Positions 11,600 through 22,339 of a stretch of DNA of 64,000 nt are shown here, in pieces. Within the stretch, counting starts at the first letter, position 1; each line of letters opens with the position of its first letter. The stretch comes from Ascaphus truei (taxonomy: Eukaryota > Chordata > Amphibia > Anura > Ascaphidae), in contig CM071567.1 of NCBI GenBank assembly GCA_036426205.1, positions 296,250,204-296,314,203 of the forward strand, written 5' to 3'. The notes under the pieces are model-generated. The model was not told the origin of the DNA. It searched no databases and worked only from the letters and a program-made list of their open reading frames with translations. Made by a program: the position numbers and the translations under genes.

Positions 11600-12035
11600 C
11601 TCTCCCTCTCCTTGTGTTCTGCTCAAGGATGTCATCTCTATTCCCCTTTTGTATCCAAAGCCCTCTCCCGCCTAAAACCTTTCTCACTCACTGCACCACA
11701 TCTCTGGAATACAATGCCCTTCCCATCGATAACTGACTGGCACCCTTTCTTAAAACATACGTCTTTAACGAAGCATATGGGTAACTCCGCTGGCTGATAC
11801 TATACATCTCACATACACTGACTTTGGCCCCTTGCACAAGCACTTATCAGAATGCTCTCCTACTGTCTCTGTAATTTCTCCCCACTTACAACTTAGATTG
11901 TTAACTCTTTGGGCAAGGGTCTCCGTTTTCTATTTTTTTTTTTGTCAGAATCGCTTCTTTCCATTGTGTTATAATATTGTCACGTATTGTAAAGCGCTAT
12001 GTACCTGAATGGTGATATATAAATAAAGATATGCA
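11600..12035 (+). mobile_element. LINE-2 3' end fragment
   Basis: The frame at 11612-11797 encodes the C-terminus of the L2 polyprotein: a SRLKPFSLTAPHLWNTMPF phrase that is almost the same as the one in the copy at 62886-63089. Downstream are the typical L2 3' features: TTAGATTGTTAACTCTTTGGG, then GTAAAGCGCTATGTACCTGA and ATAAATAAAGAT at 12020. No catalytic domain is present, so this is a 5'-truncated dead copy. Confidence 0.7.
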
Positions 12036-12635
12036 TATATACATACACACACACACATGTAAGGAGACCAAAACATGCATTGGGTTGTGGGAAAAGTCAG
12101 CGACTTCAGACATGAATGTGGTTATTTGGGGCCGAGACGCCATGCCCTTGCCATGCTGCTCCTGCAACAATACTAAACTCTCTGCATTGTAGATCAACCA
12201 ATGCTAAGATATTGCACAGGAACTTCGGATGCTATTTAAAACGGTAAACGTGAGTCTGTTACTCTACCTATTGATAGTCACATTCATGTACTGTATATTT
12301 GATTTTTTTATTTATGTATCTTTTAATAGTTTTTTTTTTGGATTAAGATCATTACATATTTTTGTGTTTTTTCTATGGACTAATTATTATATTTTTTGGA
12401 CATGAAATATTTTTTTCTGCAAGATTTCTTGTTATGTCACAATTTAATCAATAATTTTGCATATCAGTTGTTTCATATTTGATCATTGTGACATACTGTA
12501 GGTTTATTGTGAATATAGCTCTGTGTTTCTCAATTATACTATTACTTATCATACTAGATACACGATTTCAGTAAGTTCATATGGGGATCAATTTCTTCTC
12601 TGTGTCGTATTTCCAAATCATATATCTTATTATAG
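12036..12635. other. AT-rich spacer, no feature
   Basis: AT-rich DNA with a short CA run at 12045-12056. I see no gene. Confidence 0.5.
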
Positions 12636-13599
12636 GGCCAAATGCACTAAACTCTGTTAAATCAGGGCAAATAATGTGATATTACTTAACTAGCGCACAG
12701 ACGTTTTTTTCCCCAGTTTAATCGGTATCCACTAAGCTAATGATATGCAAAATCAAAGTCCATTACCAAAAACCGTATTGTATTGATAAATGCACAGGCG
12801 GGTACGTTAATATCCCAGAGACGTTATAACCAAAACAATACACATGCATAATACAAAAATCTAATGTGCCTTCCAATTAACACATTTGTGCTCAACGGTG
12901 TAATGTATGTGCGTTACCTAAATGTAATTAAAAAAATCTTGCTTACCATGCAGCTACGAGCAGATGCACAGGAGGGGGACCATCTGAGCGGAAATTGACC
13001 CAGTATGAAAGGAAAATGGTGGAGGTCATCTCCAATTCTCAGGTTGTGGGCCTTCCATCACTGGTGGAAATATGAGAAATTTTTGAGAAGCAACCTGGTA
13101 AGTTCACGCACACTGCTTATACAATACAGTGTGCATCTATTTAATGTGTAAATGTTACATTATTTCAAACCACTTATTACATACATATGATTACATTATT
13201 AATTAAACGTCAGTCACAAATACTTATGGTGGGTATTTATCAATATAAACAATATGTAAGATACTTATATACAGTAATTGAGGCCTCATAATATAATCTT
13301 CAAGTGTATAATCTTCAATTTAATGTTCCTAACTTTAAATTTCAAACATGTAACACTTATTTCCAAGGAGTCCACCTTCAAATGGATCGCTATATTACTT
13401 TTAATTAAGAAATACATATTATATAGCATAAATAATCTCATATCATTATAATTATAGTAAAGATAATCATTTCTTTATCATCTAATTAAAGGAATAATTA
13501 CCCTCAAAAACTTTTTCCACACACAAACCATAACATTTCAATAAATAGTTTTATTGTATTACAGCATATTCTTATAATTTTTTTAAGGACCATCACACA

Positions 13600-14130
13600 T
13601 ACACCCATCAGTTTAATTACTAAGCTCCATGGATGTGTCGCCGATGCCACAGAGCCTGAAGAATCCGTGGCATCGGCGAAACATGTTGCTCATGCACTGA
13701 AGGAAGTTTGTCCCATTGAAGCCTCCATAGCTGACCGAGTGTGCTGTGTTCAAAGATCTCCTGCATGGTCCTGTATTTCGGACGCAGCGTCTAGGTTCCT
13801 ATATGCTGCATTGCACACGGTCAGTGGTGTTGCTGATTTGGGCTGTTGTACATGTGAGTTGTTATATTATATGTGTGAATAAATGCACTTTTATCCACTA
13901 TTGAACACATCTCATAAACATCTTATTGAGATCACGTGGGTGTGAGCTGTGCCTGGCACCGGGAGGAATATCATTACTGAAGGGATAGATCTCTGGATCC
14001 ACTGTAAAGGAACAGAAACCCCTTGTTGTGTATGTACTTACACATGCCCGTGTGAGTATTGTGATATTATTAGCATTATTCACTCTAAACCTCCCCTGGC
14101 TGATCCCCCTGCTATATTGCAAAAGTATTT
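13600..14130 (+). mobile_element. Penelope-like terminal segment with hammerhead-like core
   Basis: At 13656-13682 the sequence reads CTGAAGA, a CCG...CGG hairpin, then CGAAAC, which keeps all conserved positions of a hammerhead core. It lies in a local palindrome (GCCGATGCCAC at 13640 against GTGGCATCGGC at 13667). GTGAATAAATGCACTTTTATCC at 13875 is like the region after the core in other copies here. No protein is encoded. Confidence 0.55.
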
Positions 14131-14217
14131 TGTCTAATCTTTTGCTCCCTACACATTGTGTATATGATATTGGGAGGATCTGAGGACCATCTGGACAAGG
14201 ACTTCCATAGAAGAGTC

Positions 14218-14285
14218 AAAAGCAAAGACAAGTAAAGACAAAGACAAGACAAGACAAGATAAAGACAAGTAAAGACACATAAAGA
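14218..14285. repeat. short AAAGACAAG tandem array
   Basis: Units of 5 to 11 bases built from AAAGACAAG and ACAAG. Neighbouring repeats of GTGTGTATTTACTTACACA at about 14023 and 14295 flank it. Confidence 0.75.
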
Positions 14286-15042
14286 TACCTCTGTTGTGTA
14301 TTTACTTACACATAGCCATGTGAGTAGTAAGATCGTATATTTGTGCTATTTTCCCTACCCCCACTAGTCGTGATTCCATATATATTCATATTTATTATTA
14401 TTGACTATCTAATCCCTTGCTCCCCCTTTTATGTGTTTTTTCACTTTTTACTTTAACTTTAACATGTATTTGTCTTTATCAGGAGTTCTATGAAATAACA
14501 TTAGGATAGTCATGCTCAGGCTTAGGAATAACAGCAAGTTTTGGTGTGACCCATTTATTTCCCTATGCTAACATTAATGGAGTTTAGTGCATATGCGATG
14601 TTATGTTAATGGTTCATTTTAATCTGTTTTCGATATGAGAAAGCTTAACATACAGTATGTAGAAATGTATTGATACATTATTTCAGTGGTTAACTCTAGG
14701 TTATCGTAACATTATTCTCTATAGGAATGTAAAAATGTTAGGTGGGTGGTGCACTGCTGACAGATAGTATTAGAATATCAAAACACAATTTAATGAAAAA
14801 ACAAATGTAATAAACAAAAACAGAGGTATACATATCCAAGCGCTACTCTGACGCATTTCGTTCCGGTAGCAACTTTGTCAAAGAATGTTTTGGCTAAGTG
14901 CTCAGCTGATCCTCTAAATAACTCAACCTATTCTCTGATAGGGCATGTGAAATAGGTGCGCCCTGTATCGCACACCTGATTATTAATACATTAAATCTCT
15001 ACTACCAATGACCAAGAGAAGAGGAGGATATATTACCTAGAG

Positions 15043-15374
15043 CAGGGGTGCGCAAACTGGTGAGTACGCCCCCCCTGGGGGGGTGCTAGATTTTCTGGGT
15101 GGAGCGCGGCAATTATAGAGGTCCCGCGCTCTTGCCCCAGGCATTTAAATTAAATACCGGGGAACCTTGTGAGGCCTCTATAACACACCTTCCCTTCCAG
15201 CGATGCATCATCATGGTAACCCGGCATCAAATGACGCTGCGGGGTCACGTGACGTCATGTTACCATGACAACATGATGTCACATGACCCCACGCGTCATT
15301 TGGCGCAGGGGTGAGCGCGAGGCACCGAGGAGAGCAGGAAGGGGTGCGCATTGGGAAAAGTTTGCACACCCCTG
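15043..15374. mobile_element. hAT-type MITE, 332 bp, with 8-bp target duplication
   Basis: The ends are CAGGGGTGCGCAAACT and, on the other strand, CAGGGGTGTGCAAACT, an inverted pair with one mismatch in 16. The flanks are ACCTAGAG on both sides (15035-15042 and 15375-15382), an 8-bp duplication diagnostic of hAT insertion. It has no coding capacity. It interrupts the 3' region of the Penelope element and so is younger than it. Confidence 0.88.
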
Positions 15375-16110
15375 ACCTAGAGGATTGCAAGGAGCACTAA
15401 AACCATGTAAAAGATACAAAACAAATCACAAACATAACCATTGTATCAAAATGAAGAACATGAAGTGATACCACAAATTGCTAAATATCAACATTAACAT
15501 AAATGCACACTCATAAGTAAAACTAAAAAAAAAACCTTGAAATGTATAGATAAGCAACAGTTGACAATAACTATATAAAAATATTCTCAAAAATCTAATT
15601 ATATGCATAAGTATGAAAATAAATATAAAACAAGAAAAATATAACTAAGAATAAATATAATAATGAAGCTATATAATACGAAAATGTAAGAATAATAATA
15701 CATCTAATCTTATAAGCCAATAACATAGAGAAATGGAAATTTTAATAACAAAGCATAAATATAGTTATTAAAACAACTGACATCTCCAAAAACCCTCGTA
15801 TAACCATGCATATTGAGCTGTTATACAATCATATGGATAACCATATGTATTTATGCACAAAATTAAGTGCATAAATCTATTTATATCTACACATAGATAT
15901 AACAGCGTAGAAAAATTGCATGTAATCACATTTAAGAGCATACAGTGACAGAATCATAAATTGGGAACATTATTAAATCTAAATATAACAGTTATATTTA
16001 AATCAATCAATCATGTATATACAGAGTGTGCACATTAATGAAAAATGTGCACCTTATAAGACATGCATTGGAAATAAACACCTCTTGAAGTCCTATACTA
16101 GGGACACTAA

Positions 16111-19100
16111 GGGCCTCATGCAGTAAGCGTCGATTAAGTGAAATCGGCAAGCTTACCGATTAGTCATGTTAATGGCGATTTTTCCTCTCCGTATGCAGTA
16201 AGTGCCGAATACATTCAAAATCAACCCGAAAACAAATCCGCCCACTCTCACGATGATTAGCCGATCACACACAGGTGTATTGTTAAAAATCTCTTGTTAC
16301 ATGGGTATGTTGATAAAATGGTTTGGGACTGTAGCAAATAATGTTATTGGCCAGATGTTGTGGTCCCCTACAATGCATGATGTTCTGATTATGACATCAA
16401 CATCATGTAATGAAGTACGTTTCTGTGTATATTTCATTAACCTAACTAACTATAGTTTACTGTGTTTATTAAACGTTCTAAAAATACATAGTATAGTCAA
16501 TATGATGATATAAGCTACCATAATAAAGCTGGTGTTATCATTTGTCGGTGTTATACATGGATCCTACACAAATTGATACAGACACAAACAGTTGTCTTAC
16601 AAAGTGTGTCTATGCTAATGTGCACGTGATTGACGTTACAATTGTGAGAATACTTGATAATTATCATCATGATAATGATGAAGTGACGTGATTTATATAG
16701 CAAAAATATTACCAACATTGTCATATTGGTAAATTAGAAATGCTAAATGACAGTAACATTTGCAACAAAATTGTGTTTTCTGTTAACAGTTTTACACTTG
16801 GTACATGTAGGACACATCCACACACGTGTGACTTATACATACACATGTCACAAATGTAAATTAATGTTGACTATTAATTCCTAGCATTAAAAAACACCTA
16901 CATTGCTAAATATAAGATGTAGTACGCATTGTTGTGATTACAGGCATTCATGCATGGAGTGTTATGAGCAGTCAATTTCATCCGTGATGAATGAGCTCCC
17001 GTAAGTAAACAAATAAGTACAGTTATCCCCTTGTCTCCAAACACATCTATATTACATTAATGGAATTTATAAGGAAACATACATAAAATGTGATGAAATG
17101 TGAGTAATCATTTTGTAATACAATGCACATGAAAGCTCAAGAGTAGCTAAATGCATATACATGATACAGAAAGTACATGTATGTTACATTTGTGTTAAAA
17201 CCAATATGTAGGGTTTTTACTTCAAATAATTATAGGAAGATTGAGGTAGGCACATCTTATGAGAGATGTCAGCAAATATACATACCATGATCATTCATAC
17301 TGGAGATATACCTATAATGCAAAGGAACAATATATAAATTGCAAACATTGACATGCCATCTTCAGTACCGTAAACAACACAGCAAAGTGTGTATTTGGTG
17401 TTGAATGTGCAACACCATGTATATTTAATGACATTCAAAATGTAAATCAGCCTGGTACACATCATATGGATGTACATGTTACACTGCACCAATAACATTG
17501 TATGTAAGCATACTAGAAGCATGAATGAGTATGGGCATAATATGTGTATTGTGTTAGCATAAGGAACAACACAATGCTAAAATATTAGTGATTTGTTACC
17601 CCAGTTGTATTAACATACACACAACTAAAGTACAATTGAAGAGGGATTATATAACCTGTGCAACAATAACATACCGGTGCCACATCCCTTTGTGCACACA
17701 GCAGAGAAAAGAAAGGTGTGCAACCCATATTCATCTGTGTCCTACCAGAAGGGTATATAAAAAAACATTATTGTTAAGATAACATAATGTAAGTATACAA
17801 GTATAACTTGGAACATATATGTTTGTACTTACAAGAAAAAAATGAATTGATGAGATTCTGGCGTGTCTGGCCACCACTGGCTGTTTGTTCATTTTCAGCA
17901 GCTACATGGGTGGGATGCTCGTCTACCAAAGGCTCAGCTAGGTCTGATTGTACATTGTGCCTGAGTGCAACATTGTGCAAAATGCAACAGGCAAGGATAA
18001 TATCAGACACTTTTTGAGGCTTGTATAGAAGAGCCCCACCAGTTCTGTCCAGACACCTAAATCTGGTCTTGAGTAGGCCAAATGTCCTCTCTATAACAGA
18101 TCTTGTAGATATATGGGCTGCATTGTACCTGTCCTCTGCTTCAGTTTGAGGGTTTAGCACCGGAGTCAAGAGCCACGGCCTAATTCCGTATCCTGAGTCA
18201 CCTATAATGAATGGAGCACACATAAGCTGACATTAGTGATCAAATTGTACAATGCCAACATTCCTAAATAAAAATGTGTTTTGTGTTATAACATGTAAAT
18301 GTGTACTCACCCAGCAGCCAACCATGTTCAAAATGTCCCTCTTCGAACGCATGGAAGACTGAAGAGTTCCTCAGGATGGAGGAATCGTGACTGGAACCAG
18401 GGAATTTGGGTACCACATGCATTATCCTCATCGTCGCATCACATACCACCTGTACATTGAGTGAATGGTAGTGCTTACGATTGCGGTACACATGCTCACT
18501 CTGACTAGGTGCAATCAAAGCAACATGTGTGCAATCGATTGCACCCAGCACACATGGTATCCCTGCTATATTATAAAAGCCAGTCCTGACTTCCAGCCAC
18601 TCTGTCGCCTCTGTAGGAAAATTAATATAATTCCTAGCGCGTCTATTGAGTGCATAGAGAAAATGGGTCAAGGCCCGCGAGAATGTAGATTGCGAGACCC
18701 CGCCCACTATGCCCACAGTTGTCTGGTATGACGCGGAAGCAAGATAATGTAATGAGCACAGCATTTTTACAAGCCCAGGGACTGCACGACCTCTGGCTGT
18801 GAAAAAATCTAAATCTCCCCTTATCTCCTGATAAAGAGATAAGATTGCTGCTGAACTCAAACGATAGCGACTTACAATCTCCTCCTCACTCATCCCATCT
18901 AACAGGGTTCTCTCCCTGTACAGACGCGGACGAGGCACAACTTGTCTCCTCTGTCTTCTCCTCTGATCTCCTGTCCCTCTACCTGTCCCTCGGCCTGTCC
19001 CTCTCCCTGTCCCTGTCGTATCCGCGTGACTGTCCCTGTCACTGTCCCTCGGTGTGTCCCTCCCTTGCCCTATATGATTCTCTTCATCATCAAGCATGTC

Positions 19101-20479
19101 ATAGAAAAGAATGTTCCTCCGTCTCCTAAACAATCTCAACATTTTGAAATGAGTAGCTGTGAATGAGCAGGTAATGGGCGTCCTTTAAATAGGTATGTGA
19201 TGATGTCAGGTGACATAGTAAAATGCAAGGTGTTACATTAACATAATAAAGTACTTCTGTGGCAAGCTGTGTGCAGTTCTTGTTATAAGTATTTGTTGTG
19301 TGTATTCTGCAGGGAATGATGATATTTGGCAATGATGTGACGTGAACCTTTGTAGAAACATTGCTTGCAAATAAATAGTTGCATGTGCAATGCATGTAAC
19401 ACTTGTGAACGCAACAGTCAGTCATGTAATTAGGCAAAAAGGCTGAGATTGACGTGGGAAAAGTTTTGTGTAACATGTGTAATTAGGCATGTTATTGTGA
19501 CATGTTGACAACAATGAATAGTCGTGTGCATATGCATGCATTTGTGTAATGAGGATAGTTGCTATAGAATGAGTTTACAAGGTGTCCCAATGCTGAATTA
19601 CTGTACATGTGTGTATAAGTTAGGTTGAAGTGCTTGTAATGCTACGGTTACAATGTAAACATGCAATGTGATTGAGCGTCCAATAAGTGACGTCATGAAA
19701 ATAGGGAGGACCCAAAACTAGATGTAAACATGAGAATTTAGATGTACATGAACGTTTAAAGATGCGTGTCACATTACAAGCATTGTGTAATGTAAAGGAA
19801 CATGAATATACGGTGTATGTGTGACATGTGTGACATGTGTAACATCATGTAAATAATTGTCGCTCAGTTCAGTAAAATGTGTGATATGATGTGAGGTTCT
19901 CCTTTAAGAGTTGAGTATAGTATTTTCCCTTGGCACATCATCACATGATGAGTAATGTGACCCGCAAATGCTGAAAACATGTAAAAGTATAATGTTATGC
20001 AAATAATACACGTCAGCTGTGACACAATGCAGGGAATGCCCCCACACTGTAATGCAAATGACGTTTGTATTGTGAGCAATGAAACGTAAACAGTACTATA
20101 CTGTTATACGTCCCCGCTCCATTGACTCCATTGATGTACAGAAGTTTTTTTTTTTCTAAGTGCCGTTCCGGCAGCCTTAGCGATCGTTCTCCCCTCCAAA
20201 CTGCCAACTTTAGTTGACGGGAGAAATTGGCCATAACATCTCAATTTCGTAGTGCCGATCAGCCCCGATAAGCTGTTTTTTTTTGTTGAATCCAGCCGAT
20301 TTAAAAAAGTGGCGATCAGTGGCGAAAACAGGCTTATCGGCAGGCGAATGGCCATAACAAAATAATCGGCTCCGAAACCTGGCGAAATCAAGCACTTATC
20401 GGCGCTTACTGAATCTCAAACCCAATTTTGCCTATAAAATGGCGATAATTCCCTTATCAACGCTTACTGCATGAGGCCC
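16111..20479 (-). mobile_element. complete PIF/Harbinger transposon, 4369 bp
   Basis: The ends are GGGCCTCATGCAGTAAGCGT and its exact inverted copy (20 of 20). TAA flanks both sides (16108-16110 and 20480-20482), the 3-bp duplication expected for PIF/Harbinger. Sub-terminal repeats of CAGTAAGYGCCGA type lie inside each end and could be transposase-binding sites. The element carries a transposase gene on the reverse strand but no recognisable Myb/SANT-like partner ORF, which autonomous Harbingers usually also encode. It sits inside the GIY-YIG/3' part of a Penelope element, whose sequence continues on both sides. Confidence 0.92.
17774..19142 (-). CDS. Harbinger DDE transposase, two exons
   Basis: The product would cut and join the inverted ends of PIF/Harbinger elements in the nucleus. 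I predict exon 1 from 19142 to 18311 and exon 2 from 18201 to 17774, joined over a 109-bp intron (donor GG|GTGAGT, acceptor TTATAG|G), giving 419 residues. The splice restores a GDSGYG...PWLLTP phrase that neither open frame alone explains. Residues 1-95 are basic and contain RGTG repeats. The DDE fold follows: first aspartate in GAIDCTHV, second in GDSGYG, glutamate in RSVIERTFGLLKTRF, all present. This architecture is that of HARBI1-like proteins. No stop or frameshift interrupts the joined frame, and the length is in the usual range, so the enzyme may be recent or still functional. The start at 19142 is the first ATG of the frame; a later one is possible. Confidence 0.88.
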
Positions 20480-20482
20480 TAA

Positions 20483-20870
20483 ATCTGTTAGAAAATGTTT
20501 GAGTTCCTAATCAATATTGATTCCAAAAGGGCTAAGAGTATTCAAGGTATAGATCCAATACATCTCCTTTTTGTTTAAAGTATTTAATCTATCCCCGCCT
20601 CGTGGATGAAGTGGAACATGTTAGATCCCAGTAAATGAAAAATTCTCAATACCTCTCTGAGGACAAGATGCAAAGTGACGAGAGACAGGATGTGAGGTGT
20701 CTTTCTTTCTGATAAGATGTATATGTTCAATAATTCTTGACCGTAAATGTCTTATAGTGCGTCCAATGTACTTCATATGACATCCGCATTCTAAGGGGTA
20801 TATGACGAAGTTAGCACAGTTAATAAAACTATTAATACAATGACTGGACTTAGAGAGTTTAATACATTTA
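20483..20870 (-). pseudogene. Penelope GIY-YIG endonuclease fragment
   Basis: On the reverse strand the translation contains FVIYPLECGCHMKYIGRT, then an R..EH segment, HP..RHF, HPRGGDRL, MYWIYTLNTLSPFGIN, which is the order of motifs in the endonuclease domain of Penelope-like elements (GIY-like VIY, YVG-like YIG, catalytic arginine, glutamate and the terminal TL.P.GLN phrase). A stop codon before HVPLHPRGGD breaks it. The RT domain that should precede it is absent because Ty3 copy A begins at 20877. Confidence 0.75.
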
Positions 20871-20876
20871 ATAGAT

Positions 20877-21604
20877 TGTGAGGATCGGCGCTAGGCTCCG
20901 ACCCTTGGAAGCATCACACGACGCCGTCAGTGGTGCGCGCGCAACTCAACCTCCATGCGCGCAGAGGACTGCATCCGCGGAGGCGTGTGCCCGGTGCGGT
21001 CGTGCTGCTCCACGTCCATCAATGATGTGCCCCGCACAGCAACTGCGCACCACCTATGTGCGCGCGGCGTGCGACAACCAAACAAAGGAGGATCATCGGC
21101 TGCCTCTCACCTGAGTCCAATCCTGGCTCCTCCTATCAGTCTCCTGCTATCCGGTGATGTAATTTTGTCTACCCCTCCTGATTGATGCTGTCCCCTTTAA
21201 ATGCCCTCCTGTGGCCCTTGCACTTTGATGAGCATAAACTAAGGTTTATGTGCTGTTTCTCACTGCTTGAAGTCTGTCTGTCTGTTCCAGTGCTTTGTCT
21301 AAACCTGTGCCTTGACCCTTGCTTGTACTCGGACCCGTCTCTTCTCTAATCCTGAACTTCGGCTTGTCTTTGGATTCCTGCTCTCCTCTCCCTGACCACG
21401 GCTTACGGATATCGACCATTCTTCTCTCTCCAACCCCGGTCCACGGCAAGTACCACAACATAACCGAACTCTCCTACCCTGATCCGGCTTCACGACTCCG
21501 ACTACGCACTCCAGACTCGGCTATGTGGTTGTAGGGCGGTGGTTATATACATCCCCACCTCAGCCCCGTGGTCTAGTCCTGGTTGTGGTAAGCGCAGTGT
21601 GACA
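20877..21604 (+). repeat. 5' LTR of Ty3 copy A, 728 bp
   Basis: It starts TGTGAGGATCGG and ends GTGTGACA. TTTAAA at 21196-21201 serves as a TATA-like box about 31 bases upstream of a predicted transcript start at GATGAGCATAA (21227). The bases directly after the LTR, TATGCTC at 21606-21612, are complementary to GAGCATA of that start region, a self-priming-like arrangement. The termini and the phrase CCCACCTCAGCCCCG are shared with the solo LTR at 60532-61725. Confidence 0.75.
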
Positions 21605-21625
21605 ATATGCTCTGCCAAACAAACA

Positions 21626-22337
21626 TGGACCCCGCTGGGGTGGGTCGACGACTGGACGAACATGATGGGTGGTTCCAGCAAATGACCGATCCCTTGCTCA
21701 CAAGGACAAACAAGTAAATCAACTTAAGCAAGACCTAGACACCCTATCTGACATGGTTAGAATCCTTTCTGCCTCCACTGCTAACCCTGCAGCGTCCATA
21801 CCCATTTCCTCTCCGGTGGCTCCGACTTTTGAACCACGGTTGCCTACCCCGCTCCGTTATGTTTGTGACCCTTTGGGCTGTCGGGGATTCCTGAACCAAT
21901 GTTCCCTACAGTTCGAACTGCTCCCTTCTCATTTTTTTAGCCAACGCTCGAAAGTGGCATACATCATTTTCCTTCTGACTGATGACGCCCTGGCATGGGC
22001 TTCTCCGATCTGGGAGCAACGACCAGACCTGACCTCCAAAATTAACCTCTTCATCGCGGAGTTTCGGAGGGTCTTTGACACACCTGGTCACAAGTTAACT
22101 GCCGCTTCTACCCTTCTCAACATTTCTCAGGGGTACCGTACCGTGGCCCACTACGTGCTGGAATTCCGGACAGTGACCACTGAGACCGGCTGGATTGACG
22201 AGGTCCTGTCAGCAGTATTCTGGCAGGGGTTGTCCGAGCATCTCAAATACGAGTTGGCGTCCCAGGACCACCCCGGAGGACTTGAAGACCTTGTGGCTCG
22301 TTGCATCCTCATGAATCAGCATCTTCAGGAGAGATGA
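21626..22337 (+). pseudogene. gag: Ty3 gag (copy A)
   Basis: The start at 21626 reads MDPAGVGRR, in the normal position just after the LTR; a frameshift near 21710 moves the frame to the one read at 21669-22337. The capsid segment contains FLNQCSLQFEL..., KVAYIIFLLTDDALAWASPIWE and FRRVFDTPG, which match the capsid of Ty3 chromoviruses and the copy C gag in this window. The zinc-knuckle region follows in other frames after 22337 (a CYCGSN-like block near 22482) with breaks. It cannot make a full Gag. Confidence 0.75.
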
Positions 22338-22339
22338 AT

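Larger units (their letters stand above)
12636..14600. mobile_element. possible decayed Harbinger-like element
   Basis: The left edge reads GGGCCAAATGCACTAAACTC and near 14600 the reverse complement ATGCACTAAACTCC appears. GGGCC followed by a short host-like word is also how the intact Harbinger at 16111 begins. The right terminus lacks the GGCCC, and a Penelope terminal segment lies inside, so the element is incomplete. A short frame near 12985-13095 could be coding debris but I cannot name it. Confidence 0.3.
14745..20876 (-). mobile_element. Penelope-like element (reverse strand), split by other insertions
   Basis: This is the host element for a hAT MITE (15043-15374) and a full Harbinger transposon (16111-20479). 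Its surviving parts are the GIY-YIG end of the coding region (20483-20870) and the 3' untranslated region down to about 14745, with a hammerhead-like core at 14852-14884 (reverse strand TTGACAAAG, hairpin GTTGC...GGAAC, GAAATGCGT). The 5' part is cut off by the LTR of Ty3 copy A at 20877. Coordinates include the insertions. Confidence 0.65.

Noticed and set aside
20104..20395. Overlapping frames near the Harbinger right end, considered as the missing Myb-like protein
   Set aside because: They lie in sub-terminal repeats and have no tryptophan-spaced helix pattern.
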